A stretch of 64,000 nt of DNA from the NCBI RefSeq assembly GCF_000150955.2, contig NC_011676.1:888419-952418 (forward strand). The letters are read 5' to 3'. Positions 19,116 through 28,895 of the stretch are shown here, in pieces (position 1 is the first letter of the stretch; the number at the start of each line of letters is the position of its first letter). The notes beneath the pieces are model-generated. The model was not told where the DNA came from. It did no database searches and saw nothing but the letters and a program-made list of their open reading frames with translations. A program made the translations under genes and the position numbers. Source of the stretch: Phaeodactylum tricornutum CCAP 1055/1 (taxonomy: Eukaryota; Bacillariophyta; Bacillariophyceae; Surirellales; Neidiaceae).

Positions 19116-20270
19116 GACATGCGCTTTGAGGCAGGCAATACTGACTCCATCACTAAAGAGTTACACGCTTTGAACCAATGTGGGCCAAGCAGAAATATTG
19201 CCAAAAAGAGAGTTATCTACACAAAGGAACCATTTGACCAAAATCTAAAATCTTTTGTGAAGCTATATGCCAAAAATCACAGCAACATGGGCGAAAAGAA
19301 TGGCTACGTGAATATCCCTGTTTTGGTAAGCAACAAAATGAGCGGTAAAGACCATATTGTGGATAAGTACTACAAAGACATTCGCAGAATTTACCACTTT
19401 GAAAAAAGCTGCTGTGTTGATGTCCCCGACCCAGATGAATCCGTTTTTGTAAGTTCCTGCTGTTGCTAGTAGGGCCGGTGATATTTATATGTATATCAGG
19501 CACCATTGTTACTGATTGCTCTTATGTTTTGTTTCTATAGCACTTTCGCAATTTTGTCAGTGAGAACGAAGAACTACAATTTCGTGCAGGTCACGAAGAG
19601 CTCGTTCCTGAGCAAGTGGCAAATGAGTTGTTTGCCCATCTCAATCCTGGCGACAAAGTAGCCATAACCTCACGCTATCCCAATCATTTTCGAACAAGCA
19701 TGATTGTGGATGCTTTCAAGAAGCGAGAGATTCAGGTTCGAGTCATAGAGCCACGTTCCGGGGTGGCGGACTTTTGCTTCTTGATGCATGCCCAAAAAGA
19801 ACTAGTTGGTACGGCCAGATCTTCGTTTTTGATGTGGGCTGGTCTCCTTGGAAACGCCACAAGGGTAAGACCATACACGGTAATGATGCCTGACGGGAAT
19901 AGCAGGGTCCATCACTACAACTACACAAATCCAGAGCTCAAATCCCGCTTTCTTTTTGAGCGCTACAATGCAAACTCAAGTATAGCTAACCTAATTTCAG
20001 AGGAAATAAACTAACTATAAGTTGACAGTGAGGGTCTTGGCGCCGGTGGATGCCCGTGGACACGACTAGATTGTACCACCGTAGGGTGTCATTGAAGTAC
20101 CAAACCCTCTACTAGATACATGAACACCATTCAAGCTCTCCAACTCTCGACGCAAACACAGGATCAGTGTTTTGGAACAACTTCAACAACCTTTCCTTGA
20201 CTCCGTGTTGTACCCATGCCGTGCGGAAGGCTTGCCAACATTACCATTAATAGACGAATTGTGTCTCGCT

Positions 20271-20373
20271 CGTGTTGTATGCGCCTGGAGACTGCCCGAT
20301 ATAGGAATCCTTTCGAAAGGAGGGAATGTGCGAGATCCCGGTCAATCAACCGAAGGATAGGAGCAACGACAGC
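20271..20373 (+). repeat. 103-base internal repeat, copy 1
   Basis: From cgtgttgtatgcgcc to caacgacagc. Present once in the other two R copies, but twice here (again at 20524-20626, with a few mismatches). Confidence 0.8.
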
Positions 20374-20523
20374 AGTCGCACATACAGTGCGTCCTGACTT
20401 CGCGACGGCCAGTATGTACCGTGGATTTGTCCGGTTCCAACGACAACGACAGCACGCCTCCACATCAAGTATACATTCGCAAAGGAGCGTGTGACGGTTC
20501 GGACGATTCCTTGGATTCAGAGT

Positions 20524-20626
20524 CGTGTTGTATGCGCCTGGAGACTGCCCAGGATAGGAATCCTTTTGAAAGGAGAGAATGTGCGAGATCCCGGTCAAGC
20601 AACCGAAGGAGAGGAGCAACGACAGC
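20524..20626 (+). repeat. 103-base internal repeat, copy 2
   Basis: Replaces about 45 bases that are present at this point in the other R copies (near 9405 and 35232), as expected for a template switch during repair or replication. Confidence 0.8.
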
Positions 20627-20916
20627 TACTGTTGCAGTGGTAGTGCAACGTCGTCCCTGCATGCCGACGAGCTCGCAAAGTCAACCACGCCATATTTTTT
20701 GGACGCTTCCCTACGATCCCTACTCCTACCACATTCACAACACTTTGGAACAAATGGCGTCTGATTGTCGGAGTAGTCCGAACGATGCAATGTGTAGCTA
20801 CCGAGCGAGACCGTTCAACTCTGACTTATGTTACTCCGGGCCCCGTGTGCATAGCTACGACACTATAGATCGCCGCGCCGATTCTATCTATGAGAATTTC
20901 TATCGAGGCACTTGCA

Positions 20917-22158
20917 TTACCTGGCCAACTGTTGCATGGCGCGTTTTTGCCGTTCGGCTTCCTGCACTTTGGCTTGGAGTTCGGCGTTTTTGGCCTGCAG
21001 GGCTTGCAATCGCCATTCGGCGTTGTCAAAGCGTTCCAAGAACGTAGCCAACCGTGGATCGACCACGCTAGGTCGCGAGGCGACAAGAATGTTGGCGGAA
21101 ATCTGTTCGCTGTCCTTATTCCTTTTCACGACGGGGTCACTTTTCTTGGTGGCCACTTGAGCGGCGGAGAGCCACGGCGTGTCGAAAGTCAGGTTTGTGT
21201 TCAAGGCTGGTGGTGTTTTGGGCCAAACAATTGGCATGGGGAGCAATACGACTGGTTGGGAGTCGTGCTGGGCCGGTGGTGGGGCGAGTGGCGCACACGT
21301 TGTGTTGATCGCTAGCTGCGGTGTAGGTTGTGGCCACAACGCGCGAGGCCACAGATCATCATTATTGATCGTTTCCGTTGTGCGTAGCTTCTTGGTGGGA
21401 CGGGGTTCGATTGGCAAGTTGTGGACGATGTCTGGCACCACGGGCTGCTCTTGTGTATCCAAGAAACATGGTTTGAGTGGTGAAACGGGTGGATCGTGTG
21501 TGGGATTAGATATAGGATGAAAAAAGAGAGCAGATTGGCTCGTACAGTCGCTGGAAACCGAAAAGGCCAAGGAGTGCGCCCGATCGAAAGCGGGGGGAGG
21601 CGCCGGGAGAGCAGGAACCGGCAAGGTTTCGGGAGATACGTACGTTTTGCCGAAAGCAGAGGCAAACGTTGAATCGTGATCCGTAAATATTGGTTGTAAA
21701 CCAAGCTGCATAGAATTGTCCCAAACCGTCATATCGGGTAGAAATGGGCTCACAAGTGGCACAGGACTATGACGCTCGTATAGATAGCTGTTTTCGTTGT
21801 GGTTGGAGGCAGGCACGTTACTAGGATCAGACAATTGTTTCGAATCGAGCGGGAATGTGCGGTTGCTAATAGTCACAGAATTGGCGGTAGCCTGGGTCGT
21901 TCGACGAGTATTGGAATGGTGTGGTGATACGGCCGTTGCAGAATAGGCTTCCGCGTGGGCACGGATATTCTCCGGCAGGACGGAACCACACAGCGAACGC
22001 CATCCGATCACGACGTCGGATGGGAGCGGTGAGGTATCGTTGGGGTGGGAGGAACGCCGTGTATCCTGCATGTGGGCGTCCCTATGTATATCGTCGTCAG
22101 GGTGCCCTACCATGACTTGCAGAAAAATATCGTGGAAAGATTTGTTGGATAAGTCCAT
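20917..22158 (-). CDS. Unknown Ser/Thr/Pro-rich protein with C-terminal coiled coil, copy A
   Basis: Encodes 413 residues from the ATG at 22158. Most of the chain is low-complexity and rich in Ser, Thr, Pro and His, with no known domain. Residues 365-413 (RLATFLERFDNAEWRLQALQ, then NAELQAKVQEAERQKRAMQQ) form a heptad-like coiled coil; there is no basic region before it, so it is not a plain bZIP. KKLRTTE in the middle could be a weak nuclear signal. The stop codon is formed in ccaggtaatg, an ideal splice donor, so the displayed C-terminus may be intron read-through and the true protein longer. The start may likewise lie in an upstream exon. I do not recognise the family. Confidence 0.55.
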   Translation of the reverse strand: MDLSNKSFHDIFLQVMVGHPDDDIHRDAHMQDTRRSSHPNDTSPLPSDVVIGWRSLCGSVLPENIRAHAEAYSATAVSPHHSNTRRTTQATANSVTISNRTFPLDSKQLSDPSNVPASNHNENSYLYERHSPVPLVSPFLPDMTVWDNSMQLGLQPIFTDHDSTFASAFGKTYVSPETLPVPALPAPPPAFDRAHSLAFSVSSDCTSQSALFFHPISNPTHDPPVSPLKPCFLDTQEQPVVPDIVHNLPIEPRPTKKLRTTETINNDDLWPRALWPQPTPQLAINTTCAPLAPPPAQHDSQPVVLLPMPIVWPKTPPALNTNLTFDTPWLSAAQVATKKSDPVVKRNKDSEQISANILVASRPSVVDPRLATFLERFDNAEWRLQALQAKNAELQAKVQEAERQKRAMQQLAR

Positions 22159-22693
22159 GCCGTGGTGCACGCGATGCAACGGAATGTTTGCAGAGGACGC
22201 AAGTGTCGTTACTGGAGGCTTTTGTCTTCAATTGTGTATCGGTTAGAGTAGAGGAGAGATGTGTGAATGTGTCGTTTCGGTCGGTCCAAACCTGGACAAA
22301 AAGATGGCGAGAATGAACTCCTGGATATTGTAAACTATCGGGATCTCTGAAAATGTCGTTGTGGTATCCAACAGTCTCACAACGTATCACGGACATATGA
22401 GTGCCGATAGGATTAGTGACCTGTGATAAAAAGACCAAGACGGAGAAACCAGCTACTTCCCTACCGACCCATCATCTAGAGAGAGCCAGCAAGTGCAGTC
22501 CGCCAGAACCATCAAAACAAACCTTGCGTTGCCGCAACACATGTGATTCTGCCTCACATAATGATAAAATATGAGGGCTTGCTTTAGAACATACGAGTTG
22601 CGAATTTTGGTTCCAAAATCCACAGAACGATTACAGTATTTTTTCTGTAGAACAAGAAGAATGGAAGATTATGTATAGCAGGCTCTAGTAGCT
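22159..22693. other. Intergenic region
   Basis: Between the coiled-coil gene start and the glycosyltransferase stop codon (both leftward). Nearly identical to 36810-37344. A short frame at 22097-22438 may be an upstream exon of the coiled-coil gene, but this is not supported further. Confidence 0.35.
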
Positions 22694-23824
22694 TCATTTT
22701 GCGACACAGGCGTCCTTTTTTCTCAGTTTGGCAGAGTCACGGTCAGCCATTGCTGTGATATTATCTGGGACTACTTCCCAGCCATCAACCTTGGGCGTCC
22801 CAAACGGGGCATACCATACAGTCCCGTGCCTATTCAAAAGAGCAGGGACAAGGGAAAAAGTACTCCTGGAAAGGATGAGAGTGCCCGCCATCATCATATC
22901 TCGCCACGTGTCCACCAAACTTGCACTCAGGCGCAAGTTGTATTGCCTGAAATTGTCCCAGGGCTCGTAAGACTCCTCTTCCGAGTAAATTGTGACGGTG
23001 CTATTGGAGGGAACATACGTATCAATCACAGCATGGTAATACGAGTTCGGCAAGTATCGGTATCGTTTCAGCAATCCATTTTTGGGGCACGGTATGACAT
23101 CCCCACGGCGAATATGCACTGCCGTCTGGTGACCAGCGGAAACATTTTTCTCGGGATACTTTACCCTGGACCGAATAAATGCTAGCCATTCTCGAGACCA
23201 CCGACGATCAACGTTTGCGTAACGACCTCGTTTGACTATGTCACTGATGTTCGTGGGGCAGGCGTAGGTGAGTTCGTCTTCGAGGCCAATAGCAGCAAAC
23301 AGCTGCTTATTTGTCTTGATGCGAGCTTGGTTGGGAGCCTTGGAATCAGTCCAACAAGCGCCGGGATACGTCATATTATGGTGGAAAGCATACGAATGCG
23401 CAGCCAACATGTCTTGGATTACCGACCCTGATCTGTCCGTTCGAGCATTGGAGTACATGCCTTTCTTCCGCTTCTGCATGGAGTCGTCATTGTTGATACT
23501 GGCCGGGACCGTAGATGGAAATGCGTGGTCTGGTACGGACGATGGCGAGACTTGGATGGACTTGTTTGCTGGCGCTGCTTTCTCTACGACATTTTCTGTC
23601 GAAGGAGGTAGGGCAGCGCCTACTGTCAGATTGACTTCGGCCTCTGTATCTACATTGCTCCACGTTTCCGACGACGACGACTGTCGCTGCAACACATTGG
23701 CGAGCATCTCATCAACATTTAGAAGCGCGTACTCGCTCTGAAACTTTCCGAGAGTCGCCAAGACCAACGCCGACAAGCTTATACCTACCAACCGCACCAG
23801 CGATCCAAACGAGCGTACACCCAT
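22694..23824 (-). CDS. Fucosyltransferase-like type II membrane glycosyltransferase, copy A
   Basis: Encodes 376 residues, one exon. Residues 7-26 (GSLVRLVGISLSALVLATLG) are a signal anchor, followed by a Ser/Thr-rich stem to about residue 120, the plan of a Golgi type II enzyme. The catalytic region holds AVHIRRGDV at 235-243, the H-x-RRGD signature that binds GDP-fucose in alpha-1,2, alpha-1,6 and O-fucosyltransferases. It continues with VTIYSEEES and AGTLILSRSTFSLVPALLN, the latter matching the Ser-rich loop expected after the signature. It probably fucosylates a secreted or cell-surface glycan; the exact linkage cannot be read from sequence. Cysteines flank the domain (GACWTD, YACPTN). 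The copy at 37345 encodes the same protein. Confidence 0.72.
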   Translation of the reverse strand: MGVRSFGSLVRLVGISLSALVLATLGKFQSEYALLNVDEMLANVLQRQSSSSETWSNVDTEAEVNLTVGAALPPSTENVVEKAAPANKSIQVSPSSVPDHAFPSTVPASINNDDSMQKRKKGMYSNARTDRSGSVIQDMLAAHSYAFHHNMTYPGACWTDSKAPNQARIKTNKQLFAAIGLEDELTYACPTNISDIVKRGRYANVDRRWSREWLAFIRSRVKYPEKNVSAGHQTAVHIRRGDVIPCPKNGLLKRYRYLPNSYYHAVIDTYVPSNSTVTIYSEEESYEPWDNFRQYNLRLSASLVDTWRDMMMAGTLILSRSTFSLVPALLNRHGTVWYAPFGTPKVDGWEVVPDNITAMADRDSAKLRKKDACVAK

Positions 23825-24612
23825 TCTCTCTTCCGAATGCTCATCTTACGTCTCGTTGAGCTTGGTAGAATGATTTGCGTTTGAACTTCTGGATGGATTT
23901 ACTGTAATGTAGAGGTAATACAAATTTTGCTTCAAAGGTCGGCTACCTTTTTTGGTAACGTAAAAAATTTGAATTAGCAGTAAGGTAACTGGTATAAAGG
24001 ATTGGCCGCTGAATGTCGCACGAATGGATCGCTCGCATAGAAGTTCTTGGATAAATAAAGGAGCGACAAATTAATTCAGTGTAGAGTCCAATAATATCTT
24101 CTTAAGTCGGTTTGAATCTTCCATCGTGTTCGCGTTTTTCCTTCTGGCGTACAAGGCGTCGTGTCGCCTTTCTAGCTAGTAGGGTTCGTTGGTGAACTAC
24201 CCTGCGCGTTCCAAGAGGAATGGACTCTAGATGAAAATACTCTCTTTATCTACCATGTCATTTCCTCTGTTCACCGCGGAGTAGAGACGAAAAATGCCGA
24301 CGACGAACGGCGAATCCCAAAAAGGATTCGGCATGCGACATTGCGGTGCCGGATGTTGTGGCCATGAGCGAAATTCGGCCAGTGTTCGGTATCGCTCGTA
24401 CGAGCCCGAGAGGGTGCGACAGCCAACCGGAAAAAGGGCAACGGGATCTTTTCCAAGATTGTTACTGACAGTGATTGTGTAATAGCTCCACACTTTCTCT
24501 CCTATCCAACAATCGCTTGTCCTTTCGTCGTTTGATAGTTGTACACAACAACGTATAACAAGTATCCAGAAATATCTAGTGTTGTTACAACGTGTGCAGT
24601 AGTGACCATAAC
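23825..24612. promoter_or_regulatory. Divergent intergenic region, glycosyltransferase / pyruvate kinase
   Basis: This 788-base spacer serves both genes. It contains a short perfect inverted repeat, taccttttttggta, near 23946. The ORFs in it have no family features. Differs from unit 2 by scattered single bases and a three-base indel near 24549. Confidence 0.45.
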
Positions 24613-26568
24613 ATGCTTTCGAGCACGAGTACCATTCCCAAGCTAGACGGCGAGGTCGTCACGCTCAGCGTCATCAAGAAGCCCACCGAAACCAAGAAGA
24701 GACGCACCAAGATTATTTGTACCTTGGTAAGTATTGGGTCCTCTGTCGGAGACTCAGTTGACGGAAGTGACCAAGCTGTATTTCATGGGCACATATGCTG
24801 CCGGACTGTGTTGTGCTGTCGTGTATCTCAACGGGCGTTATCGTTCGTATCTCGTCCTTACCAGTACGGGCGCTCGACTCGATCACTCACTGCTGCCTGC
24901 TATGTTCCAGGGACCTGCTTGTTGGAGCGAAGAAGGCCTCGGCCAGCTCATGGACGCCGGCATGAATGTCGCTCGCTTCAACTTTTCCCACGGTGATCAC
25001 GAAGGACACGGAAAAGTCCTCGAACGTTTGCGCAAGGTTGCCAAGGAAAAGAAGCGCAACATTGGTACGTACGAACCAACCACGAACATTCGTCTTTTGA
25101 GCGTGTACGCGTGTCTTTTTGTAGCTCTACCGGACGAAACAAATGGAGCTGTAGCGTGCTTCTGTAGGCGCCTGGTTTACCATCTTTCCTCACACCCCAT
25201 TCTTGATTCCTTTCCTCATCGGCCACAGCGGTGCTCTTGGATACCAAGGGTCCGGAAATTCGTACGGGATTTTTTGCCGACGGCATCGACAAGATTAACC
25301 TGTCCAAGGGAGACACGATCGTACTGACCACGGACTATGACTTCAAGGGCGATAGCAAGCGTTTGGCGTGCAGTTACCCCACACTAGCCAAGTCCGTTAC
25401 CCAGGGACAAGCCATTCTTATTGCCGACGGATCACTCGTTTTGACCGTCTTGAGCATCGACACGGCTAATAACGAAGTGCAGTGTCGCGTCGAGAACAAC
25501 GCTTCCATTGGCGAACGCAAAAACATGAATTTGCCCGGAGTTGTCGTCGATTTACCCACCTTCACCGAACGTGACGTCAACGATATCGTCAATTTTGGTA
25601 TCAAGAGCAAGGTAGACTTTATCGCTGCTTCTTTTGTTCGCAAGGGAAGTGACGTGACCAACCTGCGCAAGCTCCTCGCCGACAATGGCGGTCCACAGAT
25701 CAAAATTATTTGTAAAATTGAGAATCAAGAAGGCCTCGAGAACTACGGAGACATTCTGGAGCACACGGATGCCATCATGGTGGCCCGCGGTGATCTCGGT
25801 ATGGAAATTCCTTCGTCCAAGGTATTTCTGGCGCAAAAGTACATGATTCGCGAAGCCAACGTTGCGGGCAAGCCCGTTGTCACTGCCACGCAAATGCTCG
25901 AAAGTATGGTGACCAACCCGCGTCCTACGCGTGCCGAATGTTCCGACGTGGCCAACGCCGTTTACGACGGCACCGACGCCGTTATGCTGTCGGGAGAAAC
26001 CGCCAACGGTCCACATTTTGAAAAGGCCGTGCTGGTCATGGCGCGTACGTGTTGCGAAGCCGAGTCGTCCCGCAACTACAACCTGTTGTTCCAGTCGGTC
26101 CGCAACTCAATCGTCATTGCGCGCGGTGGCTTGTCTACCGGGGAATCCATGGCCAGCAGTGCCGTCAAGTCGGCCCTCGACATTGAAGCCAAGTTGATTG
26201 TGGTCATGAGTGAAACGGGCAAGATGGGCAACTACGTGGCCAAATTTCGTCCGGGCTTGAGTGTCCTGTGCATGACCCCCAACGAAACGGCCGCGCGGCA
26301 GGCTAGTGGATTGCTGTTGGGCATGCACACGGTCGTGGTGGATTCGTTGGAAAAATCGGAAGAGTTGGTGGAAGAACTCAATTACGAATTGGTGCAATCC
26401 AACTTTCTCAAACCCGGCGACAAGATGGTTGTCATTGCCGGACGCATGGCCGGCATGAAGGAACAGTTGCGCATTGTGACGTTGGACGAGGGGAAGTCGT
26501 ATGGTCACATTGTCTCCGGCACGAGCTTCTTCTTTGAACGCACACGTCTGTTGGACTTTAACGACTAA
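24613..26568 (+). CDS. Pyruvate kinase, copy A
   Basis: Three exons, 24613-24726, 24911-25064 and 25229-26568, with GT-AG introns of 184 and 164 bases. The splices restore TKIICTL-GPACWSEEGL and KRNI-AVLLDTKGPEIRT, both highly conserved, giving 535 residues. It transfers phosphate from phosphoenolpyruvate to ADP in the last step of glycolysis. Diagnostic motifs are NVARFNFSHGDH, the active-site IKIICKIENQEGLENYGDIL with catalytic Lys and metal-binding Glu, MVARGDLGMEIP, and TATQMLESM with PRPTRAECSDVANAVYDGTD. The C-terminal allosteric domain is complete. There is no signal or transit peptide, so it is probably cytosolic. Length is normal for the family. Confidence 0.95.
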
Positions 26569-27198
26569 TTACAGTTTTGGACGGCGTGGTTGGCGAGTGC
26601 GGTCCCGTTCCGAGGTGATGTCCAATAGTTTGGACGGGCGCTAAACGTCGCGTGTCTTTAATTTTTTCTTAACATGGTTCTATATGGATTCTCAGGTAGA
26701 AACTATGATTTTGCGGAACTCGCATCATATGGGCAAGTCTCGGTACTGCCGAGGTCCACCAGATAGCTGCAAATACAAGCATTGTGAGTCCAAATACATC
26801 TTTCCCGGCACAAGCGGAAATTGGTTCGTCAGCACAAAGTATAATTTTTGTTCTTCGCCATCTAGCTAGGTAGCTTCTGTCTGCAGTACAGGATTGGGTA
26901 GAGGGAGTCCATGTTGTCGTATCCTGATTGTCCATCGAGTCGTGTCATCGTCAGCCCGACGTAGTTTTTGTGTTTTCCACTACCATGGTTCTTCTTCGAG
27001 TTTCGGTTCGTGCACGAACAGTGATTGTGCGCTATTTTCTCTGTTCCCTCTCTAGGAATTCGGATACTTGGATGCATCGGTGCCGTCCGTAGGTATCAAC
27101 GGTAGTATACGAACCTACGCTGTGAAACCAACAAGAGACACGCAGTAGCAAAATTGATTGATACGTACAAACCTGGGTTCGCGAACCAAAGAAAGACC
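26569..27198. other. Intergenic region
   Basis: Between pyruvate kinase and the SOUL gene, both rightward. Contains short open frames of no recognisable kind. Nothing else seen. Confidence 0.4.
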
Positions 27199-27894
27199 AT
27201 GGGAACGATTTTTGGCAAACAGACTGTAGCGGAGCCCGCCTTTGAGGTGTTGTATCGGCAGACGCAGCAGGCTTACGAAATCCGGCGGTACGCGACGCGT
27301 TTTGCGGCGTCCACTTCAACGGATGCGAACTCGGACAGTGCTCCCTTCAACGCTCTCGCTCGCTACATCGGAGTCTTTGGGACACCGGAGAATCAAGGCC
27401 GGACGGCGATTAGTATGACCGCTCCCGTGGTCAAGGAAGAATCATCGGGTTCATCACAACCAGAGGCCATGGCTATGACGGCGCCCGTCGTCAAGACGCC
27501 GTCCGATCCGAATGGCGAGGCTGGAATGGTGATGAAGTTTATTCTTCCGGCGGCGTACGACTCCATGGAGAAGATTCCGCAACCCACCAATCCACGCGTG
27601 CATATTGAGGAAATTCCTCCTGCGGTGGGAGCCGTGCACCGGTACTCGGGTAGTTTCGATGACACCGTCTCGAGGAACAAAGCCCGATGGTTGGCGCAGC
27701 AATTGCGAGAGGATGGGGTGGATATTACCGAAGATTACGCCGTCGAGCACTATCAGTTTTGGGGATACAATCCACCGTTTACGCTACCCATGTTCCGTCG
27801 CAACGAAGTATGGATTGAATTGGACGCGACGCAGGTTGATCAGATTGTGAACGGCAAGGGAGGTGCGGCGAGTTCTACGTCGGCCGTCAACTAA
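27199..27894 (+). CDS. SOUL haem-binding family protein, copy A
   Basis: Encodes 231 residues, one exon. The SOUL/HBP fold is clear: FEVLYRQTQQAYEIRRYATR at the start, YIGVFGTPENQGRTAISMTA with the family's I-x-MTAPV, a repeat of MAMTAPVV, MKFILPAAYDSMEKIPQPTN, VHRYSGSFDD, and the C-terminal QFWGYNPPFTLPMFRRNEVW. Family members bind haem or other tetrapyrroles, and in algae they occur in the cytosol, plastid or eyespot. No presequence is present with this start, so a cytosolic location is likely. The frame extends 15 codons upstream (27154), but MGTIFGK is the better start, since it precedes the conserved domain directly and the upstream codons are unremarkable. Confidence 0.88.
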   Translation: MGTIFGKQTVAEPAFEVLYRQTQQAYEIRRYATRFAASTSTDANSDSAPFNALARYIGVFGTPENQGRTAISMTAPVVKEESSGSSQPEAMAMTAPVVKTPSDPNGEAGMVMKFILPAAYDSMEKIPQPTNPRVHIEEIPPAVGAVHRYSGSFDDTVSRNKARWLAQQLREDGVDITEDYAVEHYQFWGYNPPFTLPMFRRNEVWIELDATQVDQIVNGKGGAASSTSAVN

Positions 27895-28052
27895 CGCGTG
27901 GAGTGGGATTGACGGTGAGGAATACCAGTGACTATTGGCGTGTGTCGGTACGCTCGCGTACACCCGGCAGGTTTACCCATGCATTTATGTTACCTATCTA
28001 TACCCCCCGGGATAACATTCTGTTGCCGATACGCGTACTTAGGGTGTTATTG

Positions 28053-28895
28053 CTAGTCGCGCAAGAAGTTGGCGAGCCGCGTCATGGGCGGTAGGTCCAG
28101 CAGCGCCTGTGGATGGACCGCCGCCGAGTCCATATCGGTATCCTTTTCTCGTTGCGTAATGGCGAGTTCGGTTTGCGACAGTCCGTGCCGGTTTTGTTTG
28201 TCCATGTCGAGCTCAATCGCGGCAATCGTCGTTTGCAAGCTGGTATGGTGTGTTGGCAAGGCTTGTTGCGTTTGTTGCAAAGCCTGTTGCATGGTAGTCA
28301 AGGCTTGTTGCATGACACGAATTTTGTCGACGCGTTCATCCTGATTCGTGTCAGCGAACGCATGGTTGGACACTGCGAGGGGTACGCAGTGTTGGAGTTG
28401 CGTTTGACGACTGGCCAACTGTGCGGCGCGTTCGAGGACGGAGATTTGCAACGCGTGGATGCGGGCCGCTTCGTCGCGAACTTGCGTACGCAAAGCCTGT
28501 ACGCGTTCCAAGGCTTCGACGTCGAGGAGTTCGGATTCCGCAAAGCCGTACGGATCATGGCGGGGTATCGTCCTGGTTGTGGTATCTATCGTTGTACCGG
28601 TAGCAGTACTACAAGTAGTGTCAGTAGTACCGGTAACAGTAGTAGTAGTATCTTGGTCTACGGCAAGAGTGTTGCGGTGCACGTAGAGATGAAAGGCTTC
28701 GTCGGTGACGGGTTGCACGATGCGTTGAATATGGGCGTGGAGACTAGCCTGTAAGGCGAGTCGCGTGGTTTCGTCCAAGGTCCCTTTACCAACACGTCCG
28801 TGATTGTGAAGGTGACGATCCACCGCGTGCAAGGCGGCGTCCAAATCAGACTCGGCGACCAAATTGTTGTTGCGTGCAGCGGCGACTTCCGTCAT
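28053..28895 (-). CDS. Coiled-coil protein of unknown function, copy A
   Basis: Encodes 280 residues from the ATG at 28895 (MTEVAAARNNN). It contains a conserved-looking N-terminal helical part (DLDAALHAVDRHLHNHGRVG), a Thr-rich low-complexity patch, then PYGFAESELLDVEALERVQA leading into a long coiled coil with Gln-rich heptads (MQQALTTMQQALQQTQQAL). It ends LDLPPMTRLANFLRD. The helical layout, with a short C-terminal motif, recalls small kinetochore or centromere-complex subunits, but no motif proves it. The gene is head to head with proteasome alpha-1. Nearly identical in unit 2. Confidence 0.6.
   Translation of the reverse strand: MTEVAAARNNNLVAESDLDAALHAVDRHLHNHGRVGKGTLDETTRLALQASLHAHIQRIVQPVTDEAFHLYVHRNTLAVDQDTTTTVTGTTDTTCSTATGTTIDTTTRTIPRHDPYGFAESELLDVEALERVQALRTQVRDEAARIHALQISVLERAAQLASRQTQLQHCVPLAVSNHAFADTNQDERVDKIRVMQQALTTMQQALQQTQQALPTHHTSLQTTIAAIELDMDKQNRHGLSQTELAITQREKDTDMDSAAVHPQALLDLPPMTRLANFLRD

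Larger units (their letters stand above)
11131..20014 (+). pseudogene. Glycosyltransferase-like gene split by a Ty1/copia element
   Basis: Host coding sequence lies at 11131-11661, 19116-19448 and 19541-20014. The first two pieces are separated by the retrotransposon and the last two by a normal 92-base intron (gtaagt / ctatag). All host pieces keep one frame, so apart from the insertion the gene shows no decay. The N-terminus has a signal anchor (ALTSAFVWASVALSSVGILV), as expected for a type II Golgi enzyme. The C-terminal part has VAITSRYPNHF and DFCFLMHAQKELVGTARSSF, a pattern seen in fucosyltransferase-like enzymes where a Ser-rich loop binds the nucleotide sugar. No close match to the 22694 enzyme was seen beyond that general plan. 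A copy of this gene is absent from unit 2. An in-frame ATG at 11092 is an alternative start. The exact donor and acceptor are unknown. Confidence 0.7.
10092..20021. other. Segment unique to unit 1, between two copies of repeat R
   Basis: This 9.9-kb stretch has no counterpart in unit 2. It contains a short unidentified coding-like piece (10092-10350), a 128-base direct repeat, a glycosyltransferase-like gene, and the Ty1/copia element inside that gene. About 300 bases at 10790-11090 are AT-rich and contain nothing I recognise. Confidence 0.8.
20022..21266. repeat. Repeat R, second copy in unit 1
   Basis: Matches 8919-10091 and 34729-35917. It begins ttgacagtgaggg eight bases after the stop codon of the split glycosyltransferase-like gene, so the right edge of the unique segment is sharp. 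It has more substitutions than the other two copies in its first 700 bases and contains a private 103-base internal duplication. Confidence 0.85.

Noticed and set aside
10092-20021. The unique segment as one large transposon or viral insertion
   Set aside because: It contains an ordinary intron-bearing host gene and a separate complete copia element; no terminal repeats or capsid genes bracket the segment other than the host repeat R.
28053-28895. Assignment as a Mis12-complex kinetochore subunit
   Set aside because: Only the general helical layout fits; no motif specific to any subunit could be pointed to, so it was left as unknown.
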